Source: Pinus tabuliformis (lineage: Eukaryota; Streptophyta; Pinopsida; Pinales; Pinaceae). Taken from it: a DNA stretch of 64,000 nt. Where the stretch lies: positions 644,938,820 to 645,002,819 of the forward strand of contig CM062811.1 of NCBI GenBank assembly GCA_031772625.1. Reading direction: 5' to 3'. Within the stretch, counting starts at the first letter, position 1; each line of letters begins with the position of its first letter. The notes beneath the pieces were generated by a model. The model did not search any database. It was not told where the DNA came from and worked only from the letters and a program-made list of their open reading frames with translations. The position numbers were made by a program, and so were the translations under genes. Below, piece after piece: positions 23,903 to 34,123 of this stretch.

Positions 23903-25750
23903 ATGGATTCATTCTCGAAATCTGTTTCTTTCTGCGAATTAAAAGAGAGAGACTCTAAAGCTGAAGAAAATCCTTTAAGAGATATGTTTGCTTCAAGTTC
24001 CAGTTGTGTTCAAAACAGTGCTGAACTTGAATATGAAAAACCCCAGCCTTTTGCCCGATGGGAACTACCTGCTATAGCTCCCTCAGAAGTATACAATGAT
24101 AATTATGTTTTTCATTTAAAAGCTGCTACTAGGATTAGTATCAAAGACTCTGTGAGTCAAATCCAAGAAAACTCTGATATTATTCAGACCATTTCTTTGT
24201 TCAACCCCAAAGAGTTACAAGCAAAAGACAAAAGAAAAAAAACAAACTATCTGCATTTAGGATGCATTCGAGTCGGAATCAACCCTTTGACACACCAAGG
24301 GTTAAATACTTATGTGTTAGCCACAGTTAGAGATCTAACACACAATAAGTATACAGATTCCTTAATTGGCGGGATTGTTGCTCCACTGTCTCATGGCCCA
24401 GTATATTTTGACTGTTTTCCAAATTTCTCTATCTATACATTTGACGAAACCATTGACCAGATCCTACAACTCCAGATCCAAACCACTGGTTTTGATATGC
24501 ACAAAAAGAGAAATAACATTGCCATTCAGACCAAAGGCTGTTTTCGCCATACCAATACTCTATGGCCAGCCATCCGCCATACTCCCAGTCGCGATTCCAA
24601 GTCTAGTGTTGTTGTTCTGACTGATCCTAAAAATCAGAAAATAGAGCACCAAACAATCAGGTGGGAAGACTTGACTTTCCCTGAACACTGGGTAGTGAAT
24701 AATCCTAAGCCTCTTATGCCAAAGAAAATCACCTCAGCTGATATTACGGAAAATTTATCTTCTGCAGTCATATCATTTCCCAGAAGATCCACTATTGACC
24801 GCCGAGGTATTGATATTGCCTGTAAAAAGTCCAAATATTACAGAGATCCCTCTACTGTAGATACTGCTTGTTCCAGTTCATGCTCCTCTTGTAAACATAT
24901 TTCCTTATTTGAGTTTGCACAGATTGTAAATTTTGCCTCTTTAGAAGTTAAATGTCCAGAATGTCAAAACAGTGTCAATCTACTTACGCTTGCCGAAACA
25001 GCAATCCATGCCAACCATAATCCCAGATCTAGCATAGCTCCTCCATCAACCTCTATAAATCCATGTCCAAATCCTAAATGCTCAGACATCCCATTTCCCC
25101 ATGAACAAGAGTCTGACCATGTGCTCATGATGCATGAGATCACTACTTTGGAAGATGAAGATCCAAGATTCATTGAGATGATGAGTCTCATGAGACCAGC
25201 TAAGCCTAGATATGGTCTAGGATATCTAGAGCAAGCAAAAGGCCTTATACCACCATGTAGGTTTGGTCCAGTACCTGATGATTGTAAAAAGCCTGCTGTT
25301 ATGGAAATGCATAAGTTCTTTTCTCTGATGGATGGATGTTTTAAGTCTGAAATTAGTGCCAAATGGATGAAAGCAATGCTTAATTGGGATTTATTCACTA
25401 ATCCCCAAGCAAAAGAATTTGATCAGACTTATTTTCCTCAAGAGAAAGAGAAATTAGCTGAAGATTGGAAAAGATATATGGAAGTAAATAATACATGGAT
25501 ATCCTTTTACTCCTGGAAGGATAATATTGCCTCCATAAATGTTTTAATTGGTTCAACGTCATCCCCTTCAGTTAATAAACATGCTTGGACTGCTCTGGAT
25601 GGAAGCAAATTAGAAACTTCAACGACATTTCCTCCATTTAAAGGAATTGTTATTGGAGAAAACCAACACGTAGTCAAAGCCATTCCTATGGTCCAAAAAG
25701 ATGAAAATGCTTTAGGCATCGATGGCAAAATACAGAAGGCTAGTGAATAG
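23903..25750 (+). CDS. Caulimovirid movement protein ORF with C-terminal zinc-ribbon-like segment
   Basis: This 615-codon ORF is the only long viral frame without an internal stop. Residues about 115-215 match the 30K-superfamily movement domain of Caulimoviridae: LHLGCIRVGINPL, the family Asp in ATVRD (about residue 144), a GG.V..LSHGPVYF motif and a later hydrophobic-charged stretch. Such proteins widen plasmodesmata for cell-to-cell spread. At about residues 327-354 there is C-x2-C, 20 residues, then C-x2-C, which looks like a zinc ribbon. The C-terminal 200 residues are not recognised. The start was chosen as the first ATG after the primer site. The next coding block (25787 onward) is in the same reading frame after a TAG at 25748-25750, so it is unclear whether that stop is natural or a mutation. 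Confidence 0.85.
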   Translation: MDSFSKSVSFCELKERDSKAEENPLRDMFASSSSCVQNSAELEYEKPQPFARWELPAIAPSEVYNDNYVFHLKAATRISIKDSVSQIQENSDIIQTISLFNPKELQAKDKRKKTNYLHLGCIRVGINPLTHQGLNTYVLATVRDLTHNKYTDSLIGGIVAPLSHGPVYFDCFPNFSIYTFDETIDQILQLQIQTTGFDMHKKRNNIAIQTKGCFRHTNTLWPAIRHTPSRDSKSSVVVLTDPKNQKIEHQTIRWEDLTFPEHWVVNNPKPLMPKKITSADITENLSSAVISFPRRSTIDRRGIDIACKKSKYYRDPSTVDTACSSSCSSCKHISLFEFAQIVNFASLEVKCPECQNSVNLLTLAETAIHANHNPRSSIAPPSTSINPCPNPKCSDIPFPHEQESDHVLMMHEITTLEDEDPRFIEMMSLMRPAKPRYGLGYLEQAKGLIPPCRFGPVPDDCKKPAVMEMHKFFSLMDGCFKSEISAKWMKAMLNWDLFTNPQAKEFDQTYFPQEKEKLAEDWKRYMEVNNTWISFYSWKDNIASINVLIGSTSSPSVNKHAWTALDGSKLETSTTFPPFKGIVIGENQHVVKAIPMVQKDENALGIDGKIQKASE

Positions 25751-25786
25751 ATACACTGGACAAACACAACAATCAAAGGCTTAGAA

Positions 25787-27175
25787 ATGAACATAGCCAA
25801 AGCAGTAGAAGTCAGAGACCAGATTGATACTATTCAAGTGTCAATAAATGATGTAAATAAATGTTTGAATAATGTACAGTTTGATTCTTCTATTATTAGA
25901 ACATATACCAGAGAATCCTTGTCCAAGATAGAAGGAGTAGAAGACAAACTAGTTGGTCATTTGGATGCAACTAAAAGTCTTATTTCTGGTCTAGCAAATA
26001 AAGTTGAAAAATTGGATCTGTCAAAACCAGAAAGACCAGTTCCTAACTCCTTTCTGTTTAAAAGAAATATAAAGATGCAGGATCCTGTCAAGCCTGTCAA
26101 CAGGTTTCCAGCACTCTTTCCAAAGGAAGCAACCAGTTCTTCAGGAGCTGAAGCTATTGAAAAAATAACAATTGCATCCTTATTTAAGGATGAGGAAGAA
26201 GAAAAGAAAGAACAGAAAGATCCTGATACACAGACCTTTCCCATATATGAACCTCTTGAGCATAGGATCAACAGATATCCATCAGCTGACATTGAAGGTA
26301 AAGGTAGGCTTCCTGAAGCTCACACATTTTTCCCAAAATCTCACAGAGAATGGAATATAGAAGGCATGAGTGTTGGTCAAATCCGACAACTTATTGATAT
26401 GATGTATACAAAATATAAACTCATGTGTCTCAGAGGAAAGAGTGAGATTGATGCTTGCAGGACAATCATATAATGTTTTACAGGAAGACTTCTCAGGTGG
26501 TGGGAAACAGAGTCATCTCCTAAGATTATTGAAAAAATAGAACAAGAAGTTCTGAAGGATGAAAAGGGAGATGTCATACACAATCCAGATGGCTCCACTA
26601 TCAGCAATATGATAGGAGCATTGACATCAATGATCCTTGAACATTGGTGTGGTAGTGAAACAAAAATTGCAGATAAAAATGAAGTTATTCTTATGAATAT
26701 GAACTGTTATAAAATGGCCTAGTATGAAGACTTCCATAGAGATTAGATGCAGCGAATCTACGAAGTCAAAGATTCCAAGAACTTGTTATGGAAACAAGTT
26801 TACCTTGCAGCACTGCCATCCAAATTTGTAGATTACATCAGACTACAAGAAGCCTTCCAATTACCTTTTGAGTCCTATACATGGGGGGAGATATATGCTC
26901 ATATTACAAAGACCCTGGTAAGCCTCTGTACCAGCTCAAAGGTTAATAAATCTTTGGAAAAACTTTCCAGATTACCAGATAAGAAGTCCATTTGCAGTAA
27001 GTATGGACTAACAACAGATGATCCTTTGGTGAAAAGGAGAAAGGCGAAGAAAAGATCAAAAAGAGAATTCAAAGAAATACTCTACAAAAATCATAGAAAT
27101 TATCCAAAGGATAGAAAGAAATATCCCAAGAAAACCCGAGGCAAGGATTCCAGAAGAAAAAAAAGGATATTATAG
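25787..27175 (+). pseudogene. Caulimovirid coiled-coil/coat protein region, broken
   Basis: The first about 70 residues (25787-26000) are heptad-like (VRDQIDTIQVSINDVNKCL), consistent with a virion-associated coiled coil. The rest has coat-protein character, with an AHTFFPKSHREWNIEG segment, an LLRWWE motif, and a Lys/Arg-rich end (from about 27030). Caulimovirid coat proteins package the DNA and end in a basic region followed by a zinc knuckle. In-frame stops lie at 26471-26473, 26720-26722 and 26744-26746. Near 27150-27165, in a run of eight A, the reading frame changes by one base, so the zinc knuckle at 27258-27300 is in the frame of the downstream polymerase. The region is therefore a pseudogene. 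Confidence 0.8.
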
Positions 27176-30080
27176 ATATGTTCCAAATACACATTACTAT
27201 AATCCTTCAGATATTCATCTGCATTCTGCCAAACAAGAAAAATGGAATAAACTTACTTGTTGGCTATGTGGAAAGACTGGACATACTTCTTCCAGATGTC
27301 CAGAAGGTGAAGAGTCGAAGAAAAATAGAGGCAAGAAATCAGAAGCCTTTATTCATAAAGGCAAACAAGTCAAGCAAGAAGGCCGAGGACCAATACAGTG
27401 CATGAAATGTGGTTCTCACACACATAAAATAGAACGTTGCCCCAATGTTGTGATTAGAGAACTAGCTCAGCAGCACCAATTTGAAGAATCTTCATACGAT
27501 TCTTTCAGTTCTTCATCTCAAGAAGAACTACAAGCCCAAATGCAACAATACTCAGAGTCCGATTCTTCAGAATGCCTTTGCTCTGATTCTAAAGAATGTG
27601 CCTGCCAAGTTCACTATGATTTTGATTCAAAATTCTTTAGTGAATCTAGTGAAGAAGAAACTCCTAAGCCACAAAAAGAAAAGGTCCTCATGGCTACTAC
27701 TGAAGAAGACGAGCTGAATATTTTAGCTCAAATCCGCAGCATGGAAGAAGGAGAGATGAAGAACCGCCTGACTGAAGCATTCATGGACCAGCTCAAGTCC
27801 AAAACTGCAAAAGATTCAGGTAAGAAATCCTTATTTATTGATGCCTCTTTTGAAAAGAATACTAAGTCATATCAAAGGCATCAGCAAAAACCTCGCAGAG
27901 TGAGGTCTCTCACTTTGGGAGAAGTGAGTCAAGAAATTCACATTTTAAAAATAGAAATTTCTGCAATGAAGTCTCAAATTGCAGAATTCAAGAAAAGAAA
28001 ACAAGTGGCTAGTAAAGAAAAAGAAGAAGAAAATCAGCCTTGGAATATTGCTCAGTACAGCAGTGATAATCAAATTGAAGTTGCTAAAGGATTTAAAGAT
28101 CCAAATTTTGGCTTCAAAGAAATGAGACTCATAACCATCTCATATCAGCAACACCATGTTAAAGTAAATATCTACGTTAAAGGTGAAATGTTTGAATTAA
28201 TTACATTAATTGATTCAAGCGCATATATTAACATTCTTAATATCAAGACTATTCCTGCAAAGTATTGGATTACAATAGAAAGAAAAGTGGTTGGATTAGG
28301 AAACAAAAAGCTTAATTATGAAGTAGCCAAGGCATCCTTATGCTTTGAACACCACTGTATCAATTTAAAATTTGCAGTTGTTGATATTCCCATTGACTGT
28401 ATTCTTGGCAATGTTTCCTTAGCAGCAGTAGAACCTCATGGCTCAATGAGGTTAAGGAATGGGAAAGCCGAATATTTTATATCAGTTCCTACATCAAAAG
28501 GAACTCGAAGAAAGATTGAATTGCCATATGTGTCTAACCAAAGAATATCCACAATGTTTCAGACTGTACAAAATCTAGAGAAAGCTGAAGAAAGATTGTC
28601 AGATCTCCAAAATATGAAAATCACACTCAGAATAGAAGAACAGCTCAAACTTCCCCTAGTAAAAAACAAAATTGAAGAGCTAAAAAAGCAAATTGAAGAA
28701 GAATGCTGCTCTGAAGAGCCTAATGCCTTTTGGCACAGAAAGCAACATACAGTTGAGCTCCCTTACAAGGAAGGATATGCTGGTAAGCCTTGTAAGAGCC
28801 AAGCAATACCCATGAGTAAAGAATATAGAGATCTCTGTGAAAAAGAGATCCAGCAGCTCCTTGATAGAAAATTAATCAGAGAATCCGACAGTCCCCGGAA
28901 TTGTTATGGAATCCCAAGGTTAGTTATAAATTTCAAACCTTTTAATTTTGTTTTAGCTGATGATACATATCCTATACCACACAAAGGAGATTTAATTAGA
29001 AGGATCGCAGGAGATAGAATCTTTTCCAAGTTTGATTTGAAGGCACAATTTTGGCAAGTCACCATTTCAGAGAAAGATAAATTTAAGACTGCTTTCAGTA
29101 TACTAGTCGGCCATTACGAATGGAATGTAATGCCTTTTGGATTGAAGAATGCTCCATCCAAATTCCAAAAGGTAATGGATAAAATTTTCAAGCCATATTT
29201 TGACTGGCTTATTGTATATATTGATGACGTGTTGATATTTTCCAAGAACATTCAAGACCATCTCAAGCATGTAAGTATCTTCAAGATTTTGGTCAAGAAT
29301 AATGGTCTTATTCTTAGTAAAAAGAAGATAGAAGTTTTCCAAACTACTATCAGATTTCTTGGACACACAATCTCGAATGGGCAAATTTCATTGCAAAAAC
29401 ATGCATTAGAGTTTGCAGATAAGTTTCCTGATGTCATAACAGATAATAATCAGTGGCAAAGACTCTTAGGTTGTCTTAATTATGTCCGTAACTTCTATCA
29501 TGACTGTGCAAGTGATAGGAGGATACTGAATAAAAGACTGAAAAAGAACCCCCCAGAATGGACAAATGTCCATACAAAAGCAGTGCAGAACATTAAAGCC
29601 AAGGTAAAAACTTTGCCTATATTATATGTTGCTGATGATCTTGCATTTAAGATTGTGGAATCAGATGCAAGCAATATTGGATGGGGAGGTGTTTTGAAGC
29701 AGAAAGTTGGAGACACTGAAAAAATTGTTCAGTTTTCATCTGGAGTATGGAACCCAGTAGAACAAAACTACTCCACTATAGAAAAATAGGTCAAAGCAGC
29801 CTGGAATTGCATCAGCAAGTTTGACGTATATCTTGTTAATAAACCATTTTTACTAAGAACTGATGCATCAGCTTTGGAGAAAGTTTTGAAAAAAGACATC
29901 AAGAAAGTCATAGAAGCAAAGTTTGCCAGGTGGCAAGCACTTTTTGCCAACTTCGATTTTCAAGTTGAGCATATTAAAGGTGAAGAAAATAGTCTTCTTG
30001 ATTTTCTCAGCGGGGAATATATTGAAGAAAGAAATCATGTCATGATGATAGTCACCGAGTGGGACCAGAATCAGAGATAA
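27168..30080 (+). pseudogene. Caulimovirid zinc knuckles, protease, reverse transcriptase and RNase H
   Basis: In one frame: two zinc knuckles, CWLCGKTGHTSSRC (27258-27299) and CMKCGSHTHKIERC (near 27400); an acidic Ser/Glu-rich linker; a coiled coil near 27920-28040; a retropepsin-like protease with DSSA (28212-28223) in place of the usual D-(T/S)-G-A; a reverse transcriptase with FDLKAQFWQV, MPFGLKNAPSKFQ and the catalytic YIDD (29217-29228); and RNase H with ESDASNIGWGG (near 29660) and a DF.VEHIKGEEN end. A TAG at 29787-29789 cuts the RNase H, and the frame then stays open to TAA at 30078-30080. Between the CYGI and PRLVINF motifs (near 28915) the RT looks shorter than usual, suggesting a small in-frame deletion. 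ATG 27402 is not the natural start, since a zinc knuckle lies upstream in frame. Confidence 0.88.
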
Positions 30081-30152
30081 GAAGTCTTACGAACAATCCC
30101 TGACAATCAAGATTGGGAGGAGTACAAACGAAATTGGAGACCCACTTGGTAG

Positions 30153-30983
30153 CTCAGAAATACGAAAGTATTGGATGCCAACCTGCAACCTCACACTGAC
30201 ATCCAACACTTGGTACCAGAAAGAAAAGTGTACCCTAAAGGAAGCAAGTGGATTCATGATATGATATATGAAAAAGCAAGGAGAGATGCCGGAATTGCAC
30301 AACAAGCCTTGGAACATAATTTTCATGATATTGCTGCCATATGGTACCATGGAGGACCCAGCACTGGGATACACGAAAGATACATTTGCATCTACAGAAC
30401 TAGAGATCTCTGGAATGAACAAGGACATTGGCCAGCCTGTATCCAGCCTGCAGCTCGTTGGCCAAGAAATGACCCAAAAATTATTTTTCCTGATACTGTG
30501 TATGATTTTGCAGGATATAAACAACTTTGGTGGGATTTCCTCAATGTTGATGACAAAGTAGGAACACATTATACAAAGTTGAAATTCAGCACAGTTGGCC
30601 ACTACCAGGGATATCAGCAATGCAAATGGTTCAGAGATTGGTGGAGTGATTATGGTGTTAGCAGAACTGCAATGGACCCAGTATGGCACGAGCAATATCG
30701 CAAAAATCATTGTGACTTATGTATTGAACAAGGTCTTGAAGAATGCTTTCACCCTATGTACAAAACTGTCAAAGAAATGACAGAAGGTGAATGGTCACCA
30801 TCTCATAATCTAAACTATTCACTCGAAGAATACATGAGAGAACATTTAGAGTGGCTAGTTTTAACTAAAGTAAAATATCAAATTGTCTTGGGGAAACCTA
30901 TGATTGTCCACAGGATATATACAAAAGCCTGGGATGAAATGTTGTATAGAAGAGATAGATTCCCTGGACTGACAGTTTTTTGA
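30153..30983 (+). CDS. Unrecognised ORF after caulimovirid RNase H
   Basis: An uninterrupted frame of about 275 codons runs from just after a TAG at 30150-30152 to TGA at 30981-30983. The first in-frame ATG is at 30261. It is in the same frame as the polymerase; two stops (30078 and 30150) separate them. The protein is rich in Trp, Tyr and His, with a WYHGGPSTGIHERYICIYRT-type segment and a Cys/His cluster HCDLCIEQGLEECFH near its middle to C-terminal part that could bind zinc. By position it corresponds to the second ORF of Florendovirus or to caulimovirus ORF VI, but I see no transactivator motif. It lies directly upstream of the viral promoter region. Function is unknown. Its openness next to a broken coat gene suggests either chance or later decay of the other genes. 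Confidence 0.6.
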   Translation, partial: LRNTKVLDANLQPHTDIQHLVPERKVYPKGSKWIHDMIYEKARRDAGIAQQALEHNFHDIAAIWYHGGPSTGIHERYICIYRTRDLWNEQGHWPACIQPAARWPRNDPKIIFPDTVYDFAGYKQLWWDFLNVDDKVGTHYTKLKFSTVGHYQGYQQCKWFRDWWSDYGVSRTAMDPVWHEQYRKNHCDLCIEQGLEECFHPMYKTVKEMTEGEWSPSHNLNYSLEEYMREHLEWLVLTKVKYQIVLGKPMIVHRIYTKAWDEMLYRRDRFPGLTVF

Positions 30984-30984
30984 C

Positions 30985-31170
30985 GGTTCACATGGGCTTT
31001 CCGTAAAAAGCATCCATTGTGTAATCATGATGTCTAGTCACCAGGACTTAGTGGTGATCAGCTTTCCTGTGGGCTTTGCTGTACTAAATCCTCCACTGTG
31101 TAGATAATTCATGCACTATGTGTTACGTCTTTTCTCGTGGGCTTTGATAAATGAAAAAGCATCCACTTTG
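30985..31170 (+). promoter_or_regulatory. Three degenerate direct repeats upstream of the viral promoter
   Basis: A phrase of GTGGGCTTT, a short A-rich spacer and AGCATCCACTTTGTGT-like sequence occurs three times, beginning near 30990, 31069 and 31135. The repeats lie 150-330 bases upstream of the TATA box, where caulimovirid promoters hold enhancers. A TGACG motif is at 30981-30985. An enhancer role is an inference. Confidence 0.45.
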
Positions 31171-31318
31171 TTTGGTCGGAAACTTTTCCGTAGTATTTTC
31201 TTTCCGGACTGGAATCTTTGTGCGGATGTCGCTCTGGCGTTACCTGAAAGCAATGATTCCATCCATCTTTCGGTCAGTCTACTGATAGCCTACAGTAATG
31301 TTTGTCCCCTCTCATTCC

Positions 31319-31325
31319 TATAAAA
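31319..31325 (+). promoter_or_regulatory. TATA box of the viral pregenomic RNA promoter
   Basis: CCTATAAAATGAGGG lies in the intergenic region after the last ORF. In the circular form a transcript starting about 30 bases downstream would run about 670 bases to the primer site and about 730 to the movement ORF, similar to the long leaders of caulimovirid pregenomic RNA. The region 31350-31777 is this presumed leader, without a recognisable gene. Confidence 0.65.
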
Positions 31326-31777
31326 TGAGGGTAAGGCTCATTGTTGAGGCATCGAGTCTTAGAATATCTGAGAGAGTCATTGTGTCGAGAACCTCTCCTG
31401 CTCTACAACTGCGGATGTTCAGTTTGATCTGCTTGCATCACAAAAGGAACTCAAGTCCTTATGTGATTTTGGAGCCTACGCATCAGTGTGCTCGGCACTG
31501 GTGAGAACCTAAAGTGGCTGAATCATTTTATAAAGTCTTTGAGTCTGTATATGAGTCCGGTCATATTCTGAGGCAGAGCCTATATTTCACCAGTTAGCCT
31601 TCGGTATTGCTTGTTCCTTGTGAACATCATAAAGTCCGATAAATGCGAAGATAGTTAATCTCTGATAAAGAATCTCTCTGTAATCTTTCTCTCTAATTCT
31701 GAAATCCATTCTACAATAATATGAGTACACCAATTTCCACATAAGAATACCTTGCACATTTTATTGTCTGCTGTGGT

Positions 31778-32020
31778 AGTAGTTAATTTTGAGCTTTCAT
31801 CCTAAGTTCACAGGAAATTCATCAGAGGTTCGCCAAAGGGACGAAGGGACGCCAAGGCCGTTGTTAGGAAAGAAAGCCGTTGTTGAGGCCGTGAGAGTGT
31901 GAAAGTCCTGAGTAGGTTCACGCTGAGTTTACCACTGGTTCACCAGGAGTTGGCTATCAAAATTAAGCGAAGAGACACAACAAGTAGCAAGCTTGTGAAA
32001 GAAGCCCCTGCTTAAAATTG
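31778..32020 (+). repeat. Right terminal direct repeat of endogenous caulimovirid
   Basis: This is the second copy of 23598-23840. It stops at CTTAAAATTG and is followed by CATTGTCC rather than by the rest of the primer site, so the integrated molecule ended within two bases of the primer-site start. Confidence 0.9.
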
Positions 32021-32573
32021 CATTGTCCAGGCAATTCCTCCACCTCGTTAGACAACTCCGTAGACCTACCAATTATCCCCAACCTCCCCACCGTCTTCTA
32101 CCATTCACAACGTTCACTGAGCCGACGAGAGAAACCTTTCCAACCGATGAGCGGGCTTTCCTTCCATGCAACTGAGTGATGCATCTTTGCTGTGTCCAAC
32201 TTGGGAATGGGGTTTCGTTGCACGCCTGCAAACAAAGGCGGGTTTTCGATAGAAAATTTTTTCCATTTATTTGCTTCATGCGGCCACTATTCCACCACCA
32301 CTCCAACTACACACAAACTGAGGGATACTCTTTTCTTGCCACCACCACAGAAACCTGGTCGTCACGATGTAGACTATGCGACCCAATGCAATAAGGTAAA
32401 TGTGAATTACCAACCACAATGCCCAACTATGTTTTTTAGTGTTTTTTTCCCACCAGACTCCTTTTCAGTGCCGAAATATGCCTACCACTAACGTGTTTTG
32501 GCTATATCTTTTCATGCATAGGAGCTATGACACGGGTGCCGCAAATGTGCAGAGGCCTCCACCGCTGGAGACT
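32021..32573. other. Right flank of virus, no supported gene
   Basis: This is a moderately GC-richer host stretch. Open frames of 68-99 codons occur on both strands but none has a domain. It may be an eroded 5' region of a gene. It ends at the left LTR of the next element. Confidence 0.45.
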
Positions 32574-32757
32574 TGTCAGACACATATATGGCATCAACAG
32601 AATATTAAAGGTAAGCATGAAAGTATCTCTATTATTAACGAATGATATATATTTATAGTACATTCACATGACCTTTGGTTTTATATTCCAAGGTCTCTTG
32701 GACTTCCTTAGACTATTCAGTTTCCACACCAACCCTTAGAAGATTAGGGGTTCAACA
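32574..32757 (-). repeat. 3' LTR of gag-only element
   Basis: The 184-bp copy starts TGTCAGACAC and ends TTCAACA, and is preceded (minus strand) by a purine tract. It differs from the 5' copy at scattered positions. Confidence 0.8.
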
Positions 32758-33214
32758 TTCTCCCCTTAATTCGAAGGGTTATATATGAGTCCAAAAAGAG
32801 AGTTTTAATACAAACTATGCAAAAATTCATGGGAGCACTATGCTGAATGTGCTCTCTGAAATGTTGGTATAAGGGATGTGGTTTAAGGATGACCACCAAC
32901 ACTGTTATTCTTAGTGCAGTTCCCAGAACTCTTCCATGTCTGGCATGAAGCTTAGATCTTCTACTAGAGGAAGTGCTCCTCATGTTTTGAAGAGGGAAAC
33001 CTTCAACCAATAAAGGGGGTTCTCAACCCACATAAATGGGAGGTCTCAACTTGAAAAGGGAGGTCTCAACCTGTAATGGTTTAAGGATGACCAACAACAC
33101 TGGAATGCTTAATGCAATTCTTGGAACTCTTCCAAAACTGGCAAGAAGCTGAAGTCTTATGCTAGAGGAAGTGTCCCCAATTCTTTGAAGAGGTATCACC
33201 GACTGAAGGCATGC

Positions 33215-34123
33215 TCAGGGGCATATTTGTCTCAGGCTACAACTCTGAATCTTGTATAACAGGTTGTGGCTCAGGCTTGCTTGATGTGGCTTTGAAGCTT
33301 GTAGATGACCATCACTTCCCCCTTTGTCAGATACAAGGTGAGAAGATGAAGTGATCTCAACTGCAAGATTTTTCAATATTCGAGAACAAATCCTGTTGTA
33401 TGAGCAAAATATCTTCTTGGCTATTGAAGCCCATTGCCAAGAAGCGATCCATCCAAGATGAATCTTTGTTCTTGTAGGAGGTTTGTTTCTGAAGTGTCTG
33501 TTTGAGGAATGACTGGTTTTATGACAGTGCTTACATGGGTTAATATCAAAACAATTATCTTTCACATGCCCAACTCAGTCACAGTGTTGGCATTTCACAA
33601 TATGTTGTTGTTGCTGTGGAAGAGGATTAGAATCTAGAACAACTGAAGGTGAACTATCATGAAGGAATCCAACACTCTGAAATTGAATGGGCTTTGAGTA
33701 ATCTAGAATATGAAAGGAAACCTCCTTATCATATCCAAGACCTGTTATGTGCTTGTTGCTGACAAGGTCTTCCCAAGGTCTGATGATGGGCTTGGGAAAT
33801 GCAAACTGAACTTCTGCATCTGCATGTGACTCTACTGCTTTATTGGGCACTGGATCTGAATCAACTGTAACATTATTGTCTTGCTATTTATGGGAGTCTG
33901 TTTCAATCTTCTGAATAGAAACAGGTTCAGAATGATGACTCCACTGTTGTAATTCTTCCTGCTATAGTTGAGATTCACGCTGCAAAACGACAATGTTTTC
34001 TTGTGCATGTTGTAGACAAGGCCGAATTTTGGAGAGACAACCTTTGCTGATTCTAAATGTGTTGTTTGCCTCTAATTGTATCATAGTATTGAGGAACTCT
34101 AATGCTTCACCAATTAGAACCAT
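33215..34123 (-). pseudogene. Gag-like zinc-knuckle protein of the small LTR element
   Basis: One minus-strand frame runs from ATG 34123 through about 300 codons, interrupted by TAG (near 33964), TAG (near 33888) and TGA (near 33576). The protein has a helical, Gln-rich first part (QHAQENIVVLQRESQL), a middle with PWEDLVSNKHITGLGYDKE, and two zinc-knuckle-like motifs. The first is C-x2-C-x4-H-x4-C, with one position occupied by the TGA stop. The second is CKHCHKTSHSSNRH, where the last Cys is His. Zinc knuckles mark retroviral-type nucleocapsid, hence gag. A TATATAAAAG sequence lies about 65 bases upstream of the ATG on the same strand. The frame continues with one or two stops toward 32747 and contains a ~180-base internal duplication (32876-33000 and 33060-33180). 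Confidence 0.6.

Larger units (their letters stand above)
23598..32020 (+). mobile_element. Endogenous caulimovirid (pararetrovirus), more than one genome length
   Basis: The block holds, in order, a 243-bp direct repeat, a tRNA-iMet primer site, a movement protein ORF, a coiled-coil/coat region with two zinc knuckles, protease, reverse transcriptase and RNase H, an extra ORF, a promoter region with a TATA box, and the 243-bp repeat again. There is no integrase. Domain order and primer site identify the family Caulimoviridae. The distance between repeats gives a circular unit of about 8,180 bp, a normal genome size for the family. The coat region has three in-frame stops and a frameshift, and RNase H has one stop, so the copy is not functional. 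Repeat copies differ at about 14 of 243 positions by eye. Genus is not determined; Florendovirus-like or gymnosperm endogenous lineages are the closest guesses. Confidence 0.9.

Noticed and set aside
30087-30710. 207-codon minus-strand open frame
   Set aside because: It is the complement of the unknown viral ORF and has no domain of its own.
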